From: Acanthaster planci
Lineage: Eukaryota > Echinodermata > Asteroidea > Valvatida > Acanthasteridae
DNA: 11,996 bases
Direction of reading: 5' to 3'
Assembly: GCF_001949145.1 (NCBI RefSeq)
Contig: NW_019091513.1
Location: 647,243-659,238 of the forward strand
Of this stretch, positions 1-8,179 are shown one piece after another. Within the stretch, counting starts at the first letter, position 1, and each line of letters begins with the position of its first letter. The notes below the pieces were generated by a model, which was not told where the DNA came from, did not search any database, and was given only the letters and a program-made list of their open reading frames with translations. The position numbers and the translations under genes were made by a program.

Positions 1-250
1 TTGTGGAAGATAAAGAGGTTCTGCTTGCTTGCTCTGAGCGAACCATGAACAGTCTGGACATTAGCCACAATTGTTGGCACAATTTTAAATTGTGACCTGA
101 TAAGACGTGGTAGGACAAATGGGATGTACGACCAGTGGATCCCTCAACTGACTTAATTAAGAATGTTGGGTCAAATAACTTCTAATGTACGTACATATGT
201 GTCAAAAATTAGTTTGCATAATCGATTCTTTTTCTTAATTGTCACTTGTG

Positions 251-330
251 TGTACTTCTGAAGCCAGTCCAAAATGCCTTGACAAATTTTAGGATAGTTT
301 TGGCTTTGTAAGTTGATTTAAATGCTTTGG
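251..330 (+). repeat. Diverged direct repeat, copy 1
   Basis: This stretch resembles 491-567 in the same order and orientation. Both contain tgtactt, then agtccaaa, tgc, cgacaaatt or tgacaaatt, then gatttaaat close to the end. The copies are about 240 bp apart and clearly diverged, with several small indels. They could be an old tandem duplication or two relics of one transposon. I see no coding potential. Confidence 0.5.
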
Positions 331-490
331 AGTGACTTTCACTGTACAAAGCTTGAAATGGATGGGTTTTGTCGCTTATCATACTTGTACATGTAAATAA
401 CTATGAACATTAAAAGTTTTAACTTTGGAGTATATGAGTAGACAAAACAGCAGATATCCTTTTATAAACAGCTTCTGCTATTCAAAGGTA

Positions 491-567
491 TGTACTTAAG
501 AAGCTAGTCCAAAGTGCTTCGACAAATTAGGTTTGCTATTATGTATGCTGATTTAAATCTGTTGAGG
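491..567 (+). repeat. Diverged direct repeat, copy 2
   Basis: This is the partner of 251-330, sharing the block order tgtactt / agtccaaa / gacaaatt / gatttaaat. The remainder of 1-700 shows nothing else I recognise: it is AT-leaning and has stops in all frames. One TACATGTA lies at 388-395. Confidence 0.5.
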
Positions 568-699
568 CCTTACAATTTGGGGTTGAAGTATCTCTAATTG
601 TGTACATGCATAATTTTTAAGAGGCTCCAGAGGAATGAAGTGGCCCCACCGGCATGATTTGTAAACTTTAAACTTTGTTTTACAATTGCCAATTTCAAA

Positions 700-1400
700 G
701 TTTCGTTTCTTCTTTCGTGTCCGCCTTCCACCCGTCACATGGTTTGCCGGGTCTCGGCACAGCTTACAGCCCTCTTGTTTGCTGCCATCAGATCGTCACG
801 GCAGCATTGTTTCCGGAGGATAGGGCATCTCAGAAGGTGTTGCATAGATTGGGGTGATGGGCCATAGTCACAGTTAATATTCTCATCATCGGTGTATCCC
901 CATATTTCTTCATATTTGCCTTGCAGTGGTCCCTTTCAATGCGTAGTCTTCCACGTTTTCCAACCAAGCTATATATGTCCAGGGGGTAGTTCTTCTTTTG
1001 TAGGGAGGGGCAGTTTCTCAAGATGGTGGCTTTTTCTATGCCTTTTCTCCCACAGTCCGTGTCTCGCCATTTTCTGGGGATTCCCTTCATGGTTCAACCG
1101 AGTGGAGAAAGCTCTTCTTTGACTTCAAGCGCTTTTATTTGGGGCTGCAGGTTGGTGGGCCTAGCGTGGATGACGGGTGTCTTCAGTTTGCCTGAGGCGC
1201 TCTGTACTCACTGCAGGTTACCGTCCTTCGGGTGTAAAGTGGAGCAATACCAGCCAGAACGTAAAGGCTTCTGGCTTCTGCAGCAATTGCTGAGTGCAGG
1301 GTCAATTTTCTTTGCACTGTTGTGACGATCTTTCCCAGACGGCGGTGGTATTCTAATCTTTGCTTCACACTTTGTTTTGCGGGGTATTTGAAAATGTCTA
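700..1400 (-). mobile_element. 3' end of a decayed APE-type non-LTR retrotransposon
   Basis: Read on the minus strand, this segment carries the C-terminal part of a LINE reverse transcriptase polyprotein, a stop codon (735-737) and a short 3' tail. The tail, GGACACGAAAGAAGAAACG, lies just after the stop and resembles the A/G-rich tails of this LINE type. The same family's 5' portion lies on the same strand at 3283-5318, so the two may be halves of one insertion separated by later DNA. Roughly 90-110 residues expected between the halves are missing. Two separate truncated copies are therefore also possible. Confidence 0.75.
735..1395 (-). pseudogene. Reverse transcriptase C-terminal region (LINE relic)
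   Basis: The minus strand shows blocks typical of the region after the RT catalytic core in this LINE family, spread over more than one frame. They are a KIDPALS-like block (about 1285-1310), LYVLAGIAPLYTRR (about 1215-1256), then RLRIERDHCKANMKKYG (about 900-950). Shifting frame then gives a DYGPSPQSMQHLLRCPIL-like stretch with a zinc-knuckle-like Cys/His pattern. The reading ends in an AETRQTM-like C-terminus and TGA at 735-737. Several frameshifts and stops make it non-functional. In intact relatives this region lies between the polymerase domain and the C-terminus. I base the family match on remembered conserved blocks, not on a database search. Confidence 0.75.
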
Positions 1401-1685
1401 GCCACAAATATCCCTTTTTATCCCGTGCATCGTCACATTTTAACCCTCTTAAATTGATTGTAAATATTCTTATCGTAGTTTTAGCGAGAATTTTTTTAAA
1501 ATTTAGACGTCGATTTTGGATGTTTTAAGGACTTTTCTTGTTTGTGATATTGTGGACTTGTGACGCAGTACTCTTTAACTGCATGTCAGCATATAGTGTT
1601 ACACGTACACTACAGTGCAATTGAACGGGATCTCTCTTGACTGCTTGGAATCTGCACTTCAACACGGTAAAGAATGAACATGCAA

Positions 1686-1860
1686 CCATGGAGGAAGGGC
1701 ACAGAAGGAGTTGCAACTCAGGCACTTTAAAGCGTCCAATGATGGTCGCCGCCGAGTCTGACGAATAATAGAAAACATTCCAAAAATGCCGTATTGCTGC
1801 CTGCATCTTAGCTGGACAAGTGGGGCTAGTAATACCGTGGCAATACTTGTAGTTTTTTGC
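1686..1860 (-). repeat. Unrecognised dispersed repeat, copy A
   Basis: About 175 bp match 11803-11979 in the same orientation, with about 26 differences in the best-aligned 168 bp and no indel there. On the minus strand both copies can be read in one frame, with shared blocks such as PTCPAK, IRHFWNV, SSD and LLLCPSS. About 43 of 56 residues agree. Copy A is open through the whole block and lies inside a 113-codon minus-strand ORF (1525-1866). I do not recognise the protein. It may be a worn piece of a transposon gene, or a non-coding repeat that happens to be open. Confidence 0.75.
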
Positions 1861-1866
1861 TTGCAA

Positions 1867-2585
1867 TTAAAATACAAACTATCGATGTGACCAGGAAATA
1901 GAGAGAGAAAAATTCCTGATATTAGACCTACTTTTGCCATCATAAATAAACTTTTTAAATGTTGACACACTGTTTGATTATCCATGCAAAGTTTGTAATT
2001 CTAGTCTCCTCCGTCCAATAAATCAGTGTTCAAAGACTAGGTACGAATTTGGCTAAGACTGGCCATCAAAATCTTCACTACTTCTGGAAAGCTCAGTTCA
2101 CTAGGAACAAAATGCGCTATTTCATCACAGGAAGTGATCGTGAAATCTCATAAAATACGCCTTTGTACAAAATTTTTATGCCATAATAAAAAGTATTCAA
2201 ACAAAACACAAAATCTTACAAACAGCTTGGCTATTTATTCCAAAAAGAAGTCAAGAAGAAAGCGTTCGATAAGGGCAACAAGTGCACATGAACACGGGTA
2301 CACAGCTAGTAAAAGCAACTACGCAAGTACTAAATTTGATGTTGTTGTCGGATCATATCAAGCACCAACGATGACATGAATATTCAACTTCCTACACTGC
2401 AGTACACAACGTTTTAGGGATGCAGATTACCAACGAAAAACTGCAGCGACGATCATAGGGTACAAAGAGGGCTTACTGTTGCAAAACAAGTGGTGAGTAG
2501 CAGGCGTGCGCTGCGCTCTGGCTATGGACATACCGGGTATGCCAGAAAGCGGTATTTGGCCAGACGTTGTAGCCCGGGCAATTCA
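1867..2585. other. Unassigned stretch between repeat A and the 2A/PHD element
   Basis: I see no recognisable gene, RNA or clear repeat here. Short ORFs such as 2134-2379 are lysine- and serine-rich and look like chance products of AT-leaning DNA. From about 2450 the base composition becomes more even, which may mark the start of the plus-strand retroelement, but I cannot place a boundary. Confidence 0.4.
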
Positions 2586-2609
2586 AACTCCTTCTGTGTC
2601 CTTCCTCCA
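2586..2609 (+). repeat. 24-bp fragment shared with the dispersed repeat (copy C)
   Basis: These 24 bases equal the reverse complement of 11806-11829 exactly and match copy A with few changes. Similarity fades on both sides. The fragment encodes the LLLCPSS end of the shared peptide, on the opposite strand to copies A and B. It lies about 80 bp upstream of the 2A/PHD ORF start, so the repeat may be connected with the 5' part of that retroelement. Confidence 0.5.
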
Positions 2610-2663
2610 TGATGCAACACATCTGCTACCTCTGCTTCATATCTGTCGTCATTTGGATGAAAC

Positions 2664-3257
2664 GTGGACACTAATTGCCACTATGGAGGATGTGTTCCAG
2701 TGGAATTACGAGCGAGTTATTTTATCAATTCCACACCATGCCTGCCAATTAGTAGCACTCGGGTGAGTTTGTTCCATGGTCCTGTCTTCATTAATTCTTA
2801 CAGAGGTTTAGGAACCTTCAGAAACATTCGCAGGTCATCATGGTCACCGTTCCGTCAGAAACCATTGACAACATTAACTCAAACTTTGTTACTACTACTG
2901 ATCTCTGGTGATATTCAGTCAAATCCAGGTCCAAAGTATCCTCGTGGAATCTGTAAGAGAAATGTGAATGTAAACCAGAAAGCTATGGAATGTGAAAACT
3001 GTTTGGTATGGTATCACAACAAATGTACCGGCTTAAAAGATGAAATGTATGAAGTGCACATGAACCATGAATCCTACTCATGGATTTGCTGCAAGTGTGG
3101 ACTACCGAACTTTACAAGCTCCTCATTGTTCTTGAATTTGGATACGTCAAATTCATTTGAAGTAATCAAGAATTCTGACTCGACATGTACGTCTTCATTT
3201 GAATTTGAAGTAGGTGAAACAGGGTATCCTGGAAACCCTATAGGCACATATAAATAA
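2664..3257 (+). pseudogene. 5' end of a CR1-like retrotransposon: 2A-like peptide plus PHD-type zinc finger
   Basis: The open frame runs 197 codons. Residues 68-80 are leucine-rich (TLTQTLLLLLI). Residues 81-90 read SGDIQSNPGP, which fits the 2A translational-recoding signature D-(V/I)-E-x-N-P-G-P except for Gln in place of Glu. Ribosome skipping would occur between Gly89 and Pro90. Residues 94-145 form a PHD-like zinc finger: C97, C110-x2-C113, H118-x2-C121, W140 and C142-x2-C145. The expected first cysteine is Arg94 (CGT at 2943-2945, one base from TGT). A GLPNF-SSSLF block and a Ser/Thr-rich tail follow. This 2A-then-PHD order is known from CR1-like and related APE-type LINEs of marine invertebrates. 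The frame stops at 3255-3257, and no endonuclease or RT follows on this strand, so the element is 3'-truncated where minus-strand LINE sequence begins (about 3258-3285). The true 5' start is not known; Met2664 is only the first ATG of the frame. Confidence 0.8.
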
Positions 3258-3282
3258 GCCCATATAAATTCCAAAGCAGCAA

Positions 3283-4439
3283 AAGTAGTATGTCGTAAGG
3301 TTTTCCAGGGCTGAAGAAAGGGTAACCTCCATGTCATTGGTGTTCTTACTCTGGGCTGCGATACCAAGGTCGACAAAGAAGTGTCAATTTTCTAGAAGCA
3401 TTTGGATCAGTTTAGTCAGATGTGAGTCCTTGGTCATCTCATACTGCTTGGTGAGGAGAAGCCTGTGGGTCACAGTATATATGCAGCCGTCAGGTCTACG
3501 AAAACTTTTCCAGTGGCTTGATTCCTCTCAAAGCCGTCCTCGATGTGCTGAGTCAGGTTGAGTACCTCGACTGGTGCATGACTTTCTAGGGCAAAAACCA
3601 GTCTGCTCTGGTACTATGAGGTGCTCTTCCGTGATTGGACTAAGTCTGTTCAAGATAAGGCGTTTGAAGAGCTTGAAGAGGTGACATAACACTAGATTGG
3701 TCTGTAGTTCTTTGCTGTATTTGGGTCTTTCTCTGGCTTTACTAGGATGGCGATTACTTCAGCCTTCCTCCACACCTTTGGGGGCCGGAGAAGGCAATGC
3801 AATTGAACAGAGTGAAAATCCAGTGTAGCGTGGCCTGTCTAAGGTGTTTGATCTGCTCTGTTCGTATGTCGTCAAGTCCAGCAGCCTTGCCATTCTTGAG
3901 ATGGGCAGTAGCTGTCAAAAGTTTGCTTTAGGTGAAGATCCAGGTAGATCCCCAATGTTCTGTCGCCAAGGCGGGTTCTTATTGTGGCTTTGTTTGTGTT
4001 GGGTTTTCCCGTTAAGTAGGAGCTGGTGAGCAACTTGGTTAGTTGTGACGTTCGAGTATGTTGTCTTTTTGGGGTCATTATTGATCTTCTTAATTGTTGA
4101 CCATGCTTTCTGGCTGTTGTGTGACATATCAACATTCTCGATCAGTTCTTGCCATTGAAGACTTCCTTCGTTCTTCTTAAATAGCAGCCATGAGCATGTC
4201 ACCTGCATGCAAAGTTTCATCCGAGAAAGGGCCTTCTTCATGCAGCTTTACATTCTGGTCGTACAGAGAGGTACCTCCCCGGAAATTCCAGGAATGTAGT
4301 TCTCCCTACAGCCTTGTGGGATATGCTTCTTTGACGCGTTTTGTACAATTTTGACAAACTCATCATAATTAGATGGAATGGGGTCAAGTTCAGCCATGGC
4401 TTCATTCAGGGTGCTGGCAAAGTTCCTCCAGTCAGCTTT
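3283..4439 (-). pseudogene. LINE linker and reverse transcriptase, N-terminal half, internally deleted
   Basis: The linker shows ASKKHIPQGCRENYIPG, SQKAWSTIKKINNDPKK and NVTTNQVAHQLLLNGK. RT blocks follow over shifting frames. They are LKNGKAAGLDDI (about 3865-3900), WRKAEVIAIL then NYRPI, LFKRLILNRLSPI, PEQTGFCPRKSCTS (about 3570-3612), VLNLTQHIEDGF, and VFVDLTAAY (about 3475-3505), which is polymerase motif A with its catalytic Asp. After FFVDLG (about 3367-3383) the sequence jumps to IAAQSKNTND and EVTLSSALENLTTYY. In relatives those blocks come after the YADD box. Motif B (GLPQGS) and the YADD catalytic pair are therefore missing, about 45-50 residues. The segment ends at TTYY, near 3283. 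Confidence 0.85.
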
Positions 4440-4859
4440 CTGAAAGTTGAAGCGCCGTCATAGGGGAACTTTCTGGGGTACCACCGCAGCAGTAATATCA
4501 ATGTCGATTGGTCTGTGCTGGTAGTAGGGTATTGGATGAGTGTTGATCAGGTTGGTTATACGGTTGCTTATGAGGGCTAGGTCAGGATTGTAGCCTCGTC
4601 TCCAAAGGCAGCTGTTGAAGGAGGGAGGGAGCTTAGAGTCATGGATAAGATTAAAACGGTGAGCTTCGGCCCAACTCTCCGCCAGGTTACTGCCCTCATT
4701 TGTCTCGTTGTAGCCCCAGGAGTCGCTGTAGGTTATGAAATCTCCGATTATAATGTTGATGTGATCGTGATTGAAGGTTAATTTCTGGTTCGTTGAATGA
4801 GATTTGTAAACACATTCCCCAGATTAACAGAGAGTATCTCTGTGTTGTCCCCTTCTGTA
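4440..4859 (-). pseudogene. LINE endonuclease, C-terminal part
   Basis: After the MITE the minus strand continues with ITEGDNTEILSVNLGN. A frame change follows, then INIIIGDFITYSDSWGYNE, the GDFN block with Ile in place of the usual Asn. Next are AESWAEAHRFNLIHD, LWRRGYNPDLALIS and YYQHRPIDIDI, which is the C-terminal histidine block. The stop TGA at 4458-4460 falls just before RRFNFQKADW, where the linker to the RT begins. The order and spacing fit an APE-type LINE endonuclease. The Asn-to-Ile change and the stop show decay. Confidence 0.82.
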
Positions 4860-5032
4860 ATACGGCCGTTTCACAATAGTGTGCCACCAAGAGTTTGCAA
4901 CGCGTTGGCCAATCATAGTGCGCGAAATTTGTCGACCCAATGCGCGTTTGGAAAGGGTCGACAAATTTTGCGCGTTATGATTGGCCAACGTGTTGCAACT
5001 CTTGGTAGCACGCTACTGTGAATCGCCCGTAT
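4860..5032. mobile_element. Hairpin MITE (173 bp) inside the LINE endonuclease
   Basis: The left arm 4860-4938 and right arm 4955-5032 are inverted repeats of 79 and 78 bp. They differ at 9 positions plus one gap, and a 16-base loop separates them. The ends read ATACGGCCGTTTCACA and the complement of ATACGGGCGATTCACA. It has no coding capacity. The coding sense of the LINE endonuclease resumes on either side (RPDLI before, ITEGDNTEILSVNLGN after), so this is an insertion younger than the LINE. The target-site duplication is unclear: TA on the left against TG on the right suggests a mutated TA, as in Tc1/mariner-type MITEs, but that is weak. I do not recognise the family. Confidence 0.9.
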
Positions 5033-5291
5033 TGATGAGGTCTGGTCGATTTATATTGTCTCTTTTGGTTGCTCCGCAACAAGTTTCATTCCAGGAATTC
5101 TGGGTCAGGACTGTTGTTGGCCTCTGTGGATCCGAGTCCTGCAGACACAGGGCATCACAGTCAATCTCATAGCAGAGGTTTCCTATCAATAATTGTTTCG
5201 CTGAGGAAAGCCCCTCGATATTGATGAACATCACCGTCATCGTCCGTCTTGAAGAGGACGCATGCTTCCGGCGATCGTCAGTGGGAGCCAT
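5033..5291 (-). pseudogene. LINE apurinic-type endonuclease, N-terminal part
   Basis: Starting at the ATG at 5291-5289, the frame gives a short basic leader and then MTVMFINIEGLSSAKQLL. Next comes LCYEIDCDALCLQD, the first strand of an exonuclease-endonuclease-phosphatase fold and the block that normally ends in the catalytic LQET. Here the frame reads LQDS. A one-base shift just after it restores an HRG-like block followed by IPGMKLVAEQP, so a small indel lies near 5145-5155. The fragment ends with RPDLI immediately before the MITE. In living relatives this domain nicks target DNA to prime reverse transcription. Confidence 0.8.
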
Positions 5292-5318
5292 CGATGGTAG
5301 TAGTATACACGCGTTCAA

Positions 5319-6299
5319 GTGTAATGCAAATTGCAGTACTACATGTAGTTGAGTGATTGATGGGTAGATGGGTAAATGGTGGTGGTGGTAGAATTAGCTC
5401 GGGACAGAGTCCAGTTTCCAGTCCCGCAGAAAAAACTTTCGCTACGCGCAAGGTAATACAGAAAAAACTTGAACAAAAATGAGCATTTGTGGAATCATTG
5501 TTATTCAGCACCAAAAGGCAATTTTAACCCACTACATGCTTCCTTGAAACACGATAAGCTGATTTTAACTTATGGGATGAACATTACAAAAAATTTGATA
5601 ACATGCTTGATTGAAAGTTATAGGCACATGCTAATAAAATAAGATGTTGTTTTTGTTTGGTTCTGGGGTCCACTAATCTGGTCGTATTGACTTGTTCCCC
5701 TTAGTGCATGTGCAAAAATGTGATAATTTGCACTAGCTGTGCTAGAATTCATGTCATGTCGCTTTTATTTTACAAAACGAGTTCATTGATGGGTCTGTTT
5801 TGTTGGTTTTTTGTTATCATATCAAACCACCACAGTATACATTTCCCAAAACGTTAAGAAATCACAGGTATATCAAATAAAAACACACAGCTGGCCATTT
5901 TGCTGTGAGTAGGGTTGTTATCATTGCCCGGGTATGGTAAAATTTTCATTACCAAGAATCACCTGTTTACATAATAGCCTATTTATACTCAGACAAAGAA
6001 TGTGAACGGACACATATTTGACTTTTCTGCCACAGCTTGCAACTGAAGTTTATTTTTTGTGTGAATCGGTAAATGATAACTCTGTGAATATTTCCGACCT
6101 ACAATTTTGGCCAGGAGCCAGAACCCGAACACAGGGCAAACCGGCTATATACAGACACAGGACACATACACGGGTAACAGTTCACATAAAATAATGCACT
6201 ACCGCGTCCATTCAACATCACCATTGTGGAAACACCAAAGACACCACATTTTCCTTATACCAACCAAGCACCACGTCATGAACCTGCCCATGTGGGCCT
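5319..6299. other. Non-coding stretch, no gene recognised
   Basis: The first 100-200 bases may be the 5' leader of the minus-strand LINE. Beyond that the DNA is AT-leaning with stops in all frames. One TACATGTA lies at 5340-5347. I see no RNA gene, repeat or exon here. Confidence 0.5.
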
Positions 6300-6317
6300 T
6301 GACCTGGATAAAGGTCA
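6300..6317. promoter_or_regulatory. Perfect ER6 nuclear-receptor-type site
   Basis: TGACCT, six bases (ggataa), then AGGTCA form an everted repeat of the canonical nuclear receptor half-site with spacing 6. In vertebrates this layout is used by PXR/CAR-RXR heterodimers, and the best known example drives CYP3A4. A CYP3-like gene starts 3.7 kb downstream on the same strand. The site is plain in the sequence; its use as an enhancer is inference, and a chance match is quite possible. Confidence 0.3.
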
Positions 6318-6376
6318 GCTAACTGTACCCGACCTCCACAAAGACTACATGTAACGCATCTTGCCTTCACATTAGC

Positions 6377-6439
6377 AAATTGGCCCCAACCGAAACCGAA
6401 GGGCGCCGTAAATTGGCCCCAACGAAACTGAAGGGTACC
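6377..6439 (+). repeat. Short imperfect tandem duplication
   Basis: Two units lie back to back: 6377-6409 (33 bp) and 6410-6439 (30 bp). Both begin aaattggccccaac and continue gaaac, gaaggg. The second lacks three bases and differs at a few others. It is a simple local duplication with no sign of coding. Confidence 0.75.
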
Positions 6440-7850
6440 AAAGTCAAAGTTACAGCTCTTATATTGAACAAATAAACAATCGAAATTCCCCAAGTTGGGA
6501 AACGAGGGGGAATATGCTATAGCCCGATCGGAAGGCCAAAGGGCACTGTTATTAGCTTAATACACCGTCTAGTACTAGAAACCACGTGATAAAAGTTAGC
6601 CAACTGAATTAAATTTATGCTCTGTGCAATTTGTTACTGTGCTCTTTTCTGCTAAAAACTCAGGCTGCTAACGACAGCAGTTCAAAGTTAACCCGTTGCA
6701 CGTAGCGACAATGAAAGGACCATAATACTGGCAGAGCCTTGATTTGGGGGAGGTAGCGGGTTGAACAACTTGTTTCAAGACAAACCTTTGACAAAGTGAC
6801 TAATTTTTGTTGTTGTTTCAATGGCGCTTTTAGCAGCTCGGGCTATTTTCACCAATAACTATAAACGTTTATTCATACACGTACTTTATTAATCAGCATC
6901 ACATCATTACGGAGTTTGGAAGAAGGTCCAGTTTTAGAGGCAGGAGGAAACCGGAGTACCTGTGTATGTAAGTGAAAATCTGTGATTTCTATTGGAAAAA
7001 ATTGTCCAACAGATACTCAGAACTGTTGTCGGCAGCCGGGCGTCAGCTGTGTGTCTTGGTTGGTGTCAGGGGGGCTGGGTGGGTGTCAAATTCAAAAGGG
7101 AATTTTGCATCAGGTTCATTTAATGCCGAGAAAAGCACAATCTTGCTTTATTTCAGTGTGATGTTTTGTGTGGGTATAAAATAAATATACTGAGGACTTT
7201 CTTATACCTCCATTCTTTGTAAAAGAAAGATAATAAAAGGGTGGGTGGGGAAATTGCCAACCCCGGTCGCCGCCTACATAAGCATGACGTTTGAAACGGG
7301 CCCAAGACACTGAGAGGACCATTTTGGAAGTGAATTTCACGGCTCTTGATTCTGAGTAAAACAATGTATAAACTGTTTTTAATGACATCTAATCGGCCTA
7401 GTGTAGGAGAAAGACTATTATCACCCACCTATGTCCAAATGAAAAAGGCAATCAAAGGTCCGAGTTGTCCAAAGTTACTCGGACTTCAACCTCGTATCAT
7501 CAAAGCACATCGTTGAAACAGTATTCTACAGAAAGAAGACCCGTTTGAAATTGTGTTCATCAGCTAGGTGCTGGGCCAAATTAATACACGTAGCCGTAGT
7601 CCCTTAGGTCCACCTCATGGGTCCATCAATTCGTATTTACTCTCATAAGTTCAGTAGGGCATGGAGGTAGGATGAGAGGCTTTAATTATCAGAATCAACC
7701 TCGGCAACTGAGTGAACGTTCATAAAGACAGCGACCAGCCTTTTTTCAAACGGACAGTACGTGACCCAAGACAAATTTTACACAATCCTACAATTTCTTT
7801 GACGAAACTAATTCCTCTTTCTGTACTGTTCATCCACCCCAGCATGCATG
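6440..7850. other. Non-coding stretch, no gene recognised
   Basis: No exon or RNA gene could be supported. A GGAGGAAACCGGAGTACC block at 6943-6960 resembles a short motif recurring in fish and marine invertebrate genomes and may mark a transposon relic. Two G-rich patches (7068-7085, 7240-7250) have too few G-runs for a convincing quadruplex. An 8-bp perfect stem, gtccgagt with actcggac, lies at 7458-7484. Confidence 0.45.
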
Positions 7851-7854
7851 CACA

Positions 7855-7963
7855 GCGCGCGAAAAATATGAAAGGCACTACCTTATCTTAATTGCGGCGC
7901 CGGCACGCGCTGAAATTGAAGCAGCCGGCCGCGGTCGATCGCGATTGTCGCGGGGCTACCGTC
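7855..7963. promoter_or_regulatory. CpG cluster
   Basis: About 110 bp contain 17 CpG dinucleotides, including CGCGCG, GCGGCGCCGG, GGCCGCGG and TCGCGA-like words. The flanking kilobases hold very few. Such a patch can mark an unmethylated promoter or enhancer. It lies about 230 bp before a TATA-like box and 2.1 kb before the P450 start codon. There is no direct evidence of a transcript. Confidence 0.3.
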
Positions 7964-8179
7964 CAGTGTACATGTACACATGTACCTTTATATTCAAGTA
8001 AATAATGCTGACTGCATGCGAAGAATATTAACAGGAGACCGTACTATCAACCTGCTTGAGTTTGCCTACGCAGTTTTCATGGTGTATCCAGTAACTGTAG
8101 TTGTGTGGGGATCCAATCATGTAGCTTCCTTTTATTTACATAGGCATAGGTCGCGAACGAGACACAACTTTCAATGTAA

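Larger units (their letters stand above)
3283..5318 (-). mobile_element. 5' two thirds of a decayed APE-type non-LTR retrotransposon
   Basis: The minus strand carries, in order, an N-terminal endonuclease, a linker and part of a reverse transcriptase. The 5' leader may extend to about 5400, where the minus strand is rich in CCACCACCA. The copy is dead: a MITE interrupts it at 4860-5032, stops lie for example at 4458-4460 and 3384-3386, several one-base frameshifts are visible, and the YADD region is gone. It ends close to 3283, where it abuts the 3' limit of the plus-strand 2A/PHD element. I recognise the family as an APE-endonuclease LINE common in aquatic invertebrates but cannot fix its clade. 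Confidence 0.88.

Noticed and set aside
2506-2766. 86-codon plus-strand ORF upstream of the 2A/PHD frame
   Set aside because: It is not recognisable and overlaps the next frame. It may be part of the retroelement's 5' region, but nothing supports it as a protein.
3331-3561. 76-codon plus-strand ORF within the RT region
   Set aside because: The minus strand carries clear reverse transcriptase blocks here, so this is a shadow frame.
7068-7250. G-rich patches as possible G-quadruplexes
   Set aside because: Neither patch offers four separated runs of three or more G within short loops.
7458-7484. 8-bp perfect hairpin gtccgagt...actcggac
   Set aside because: It is short, has no T-run or RNA-like context, and is of a size expected by chance in 12 kb.
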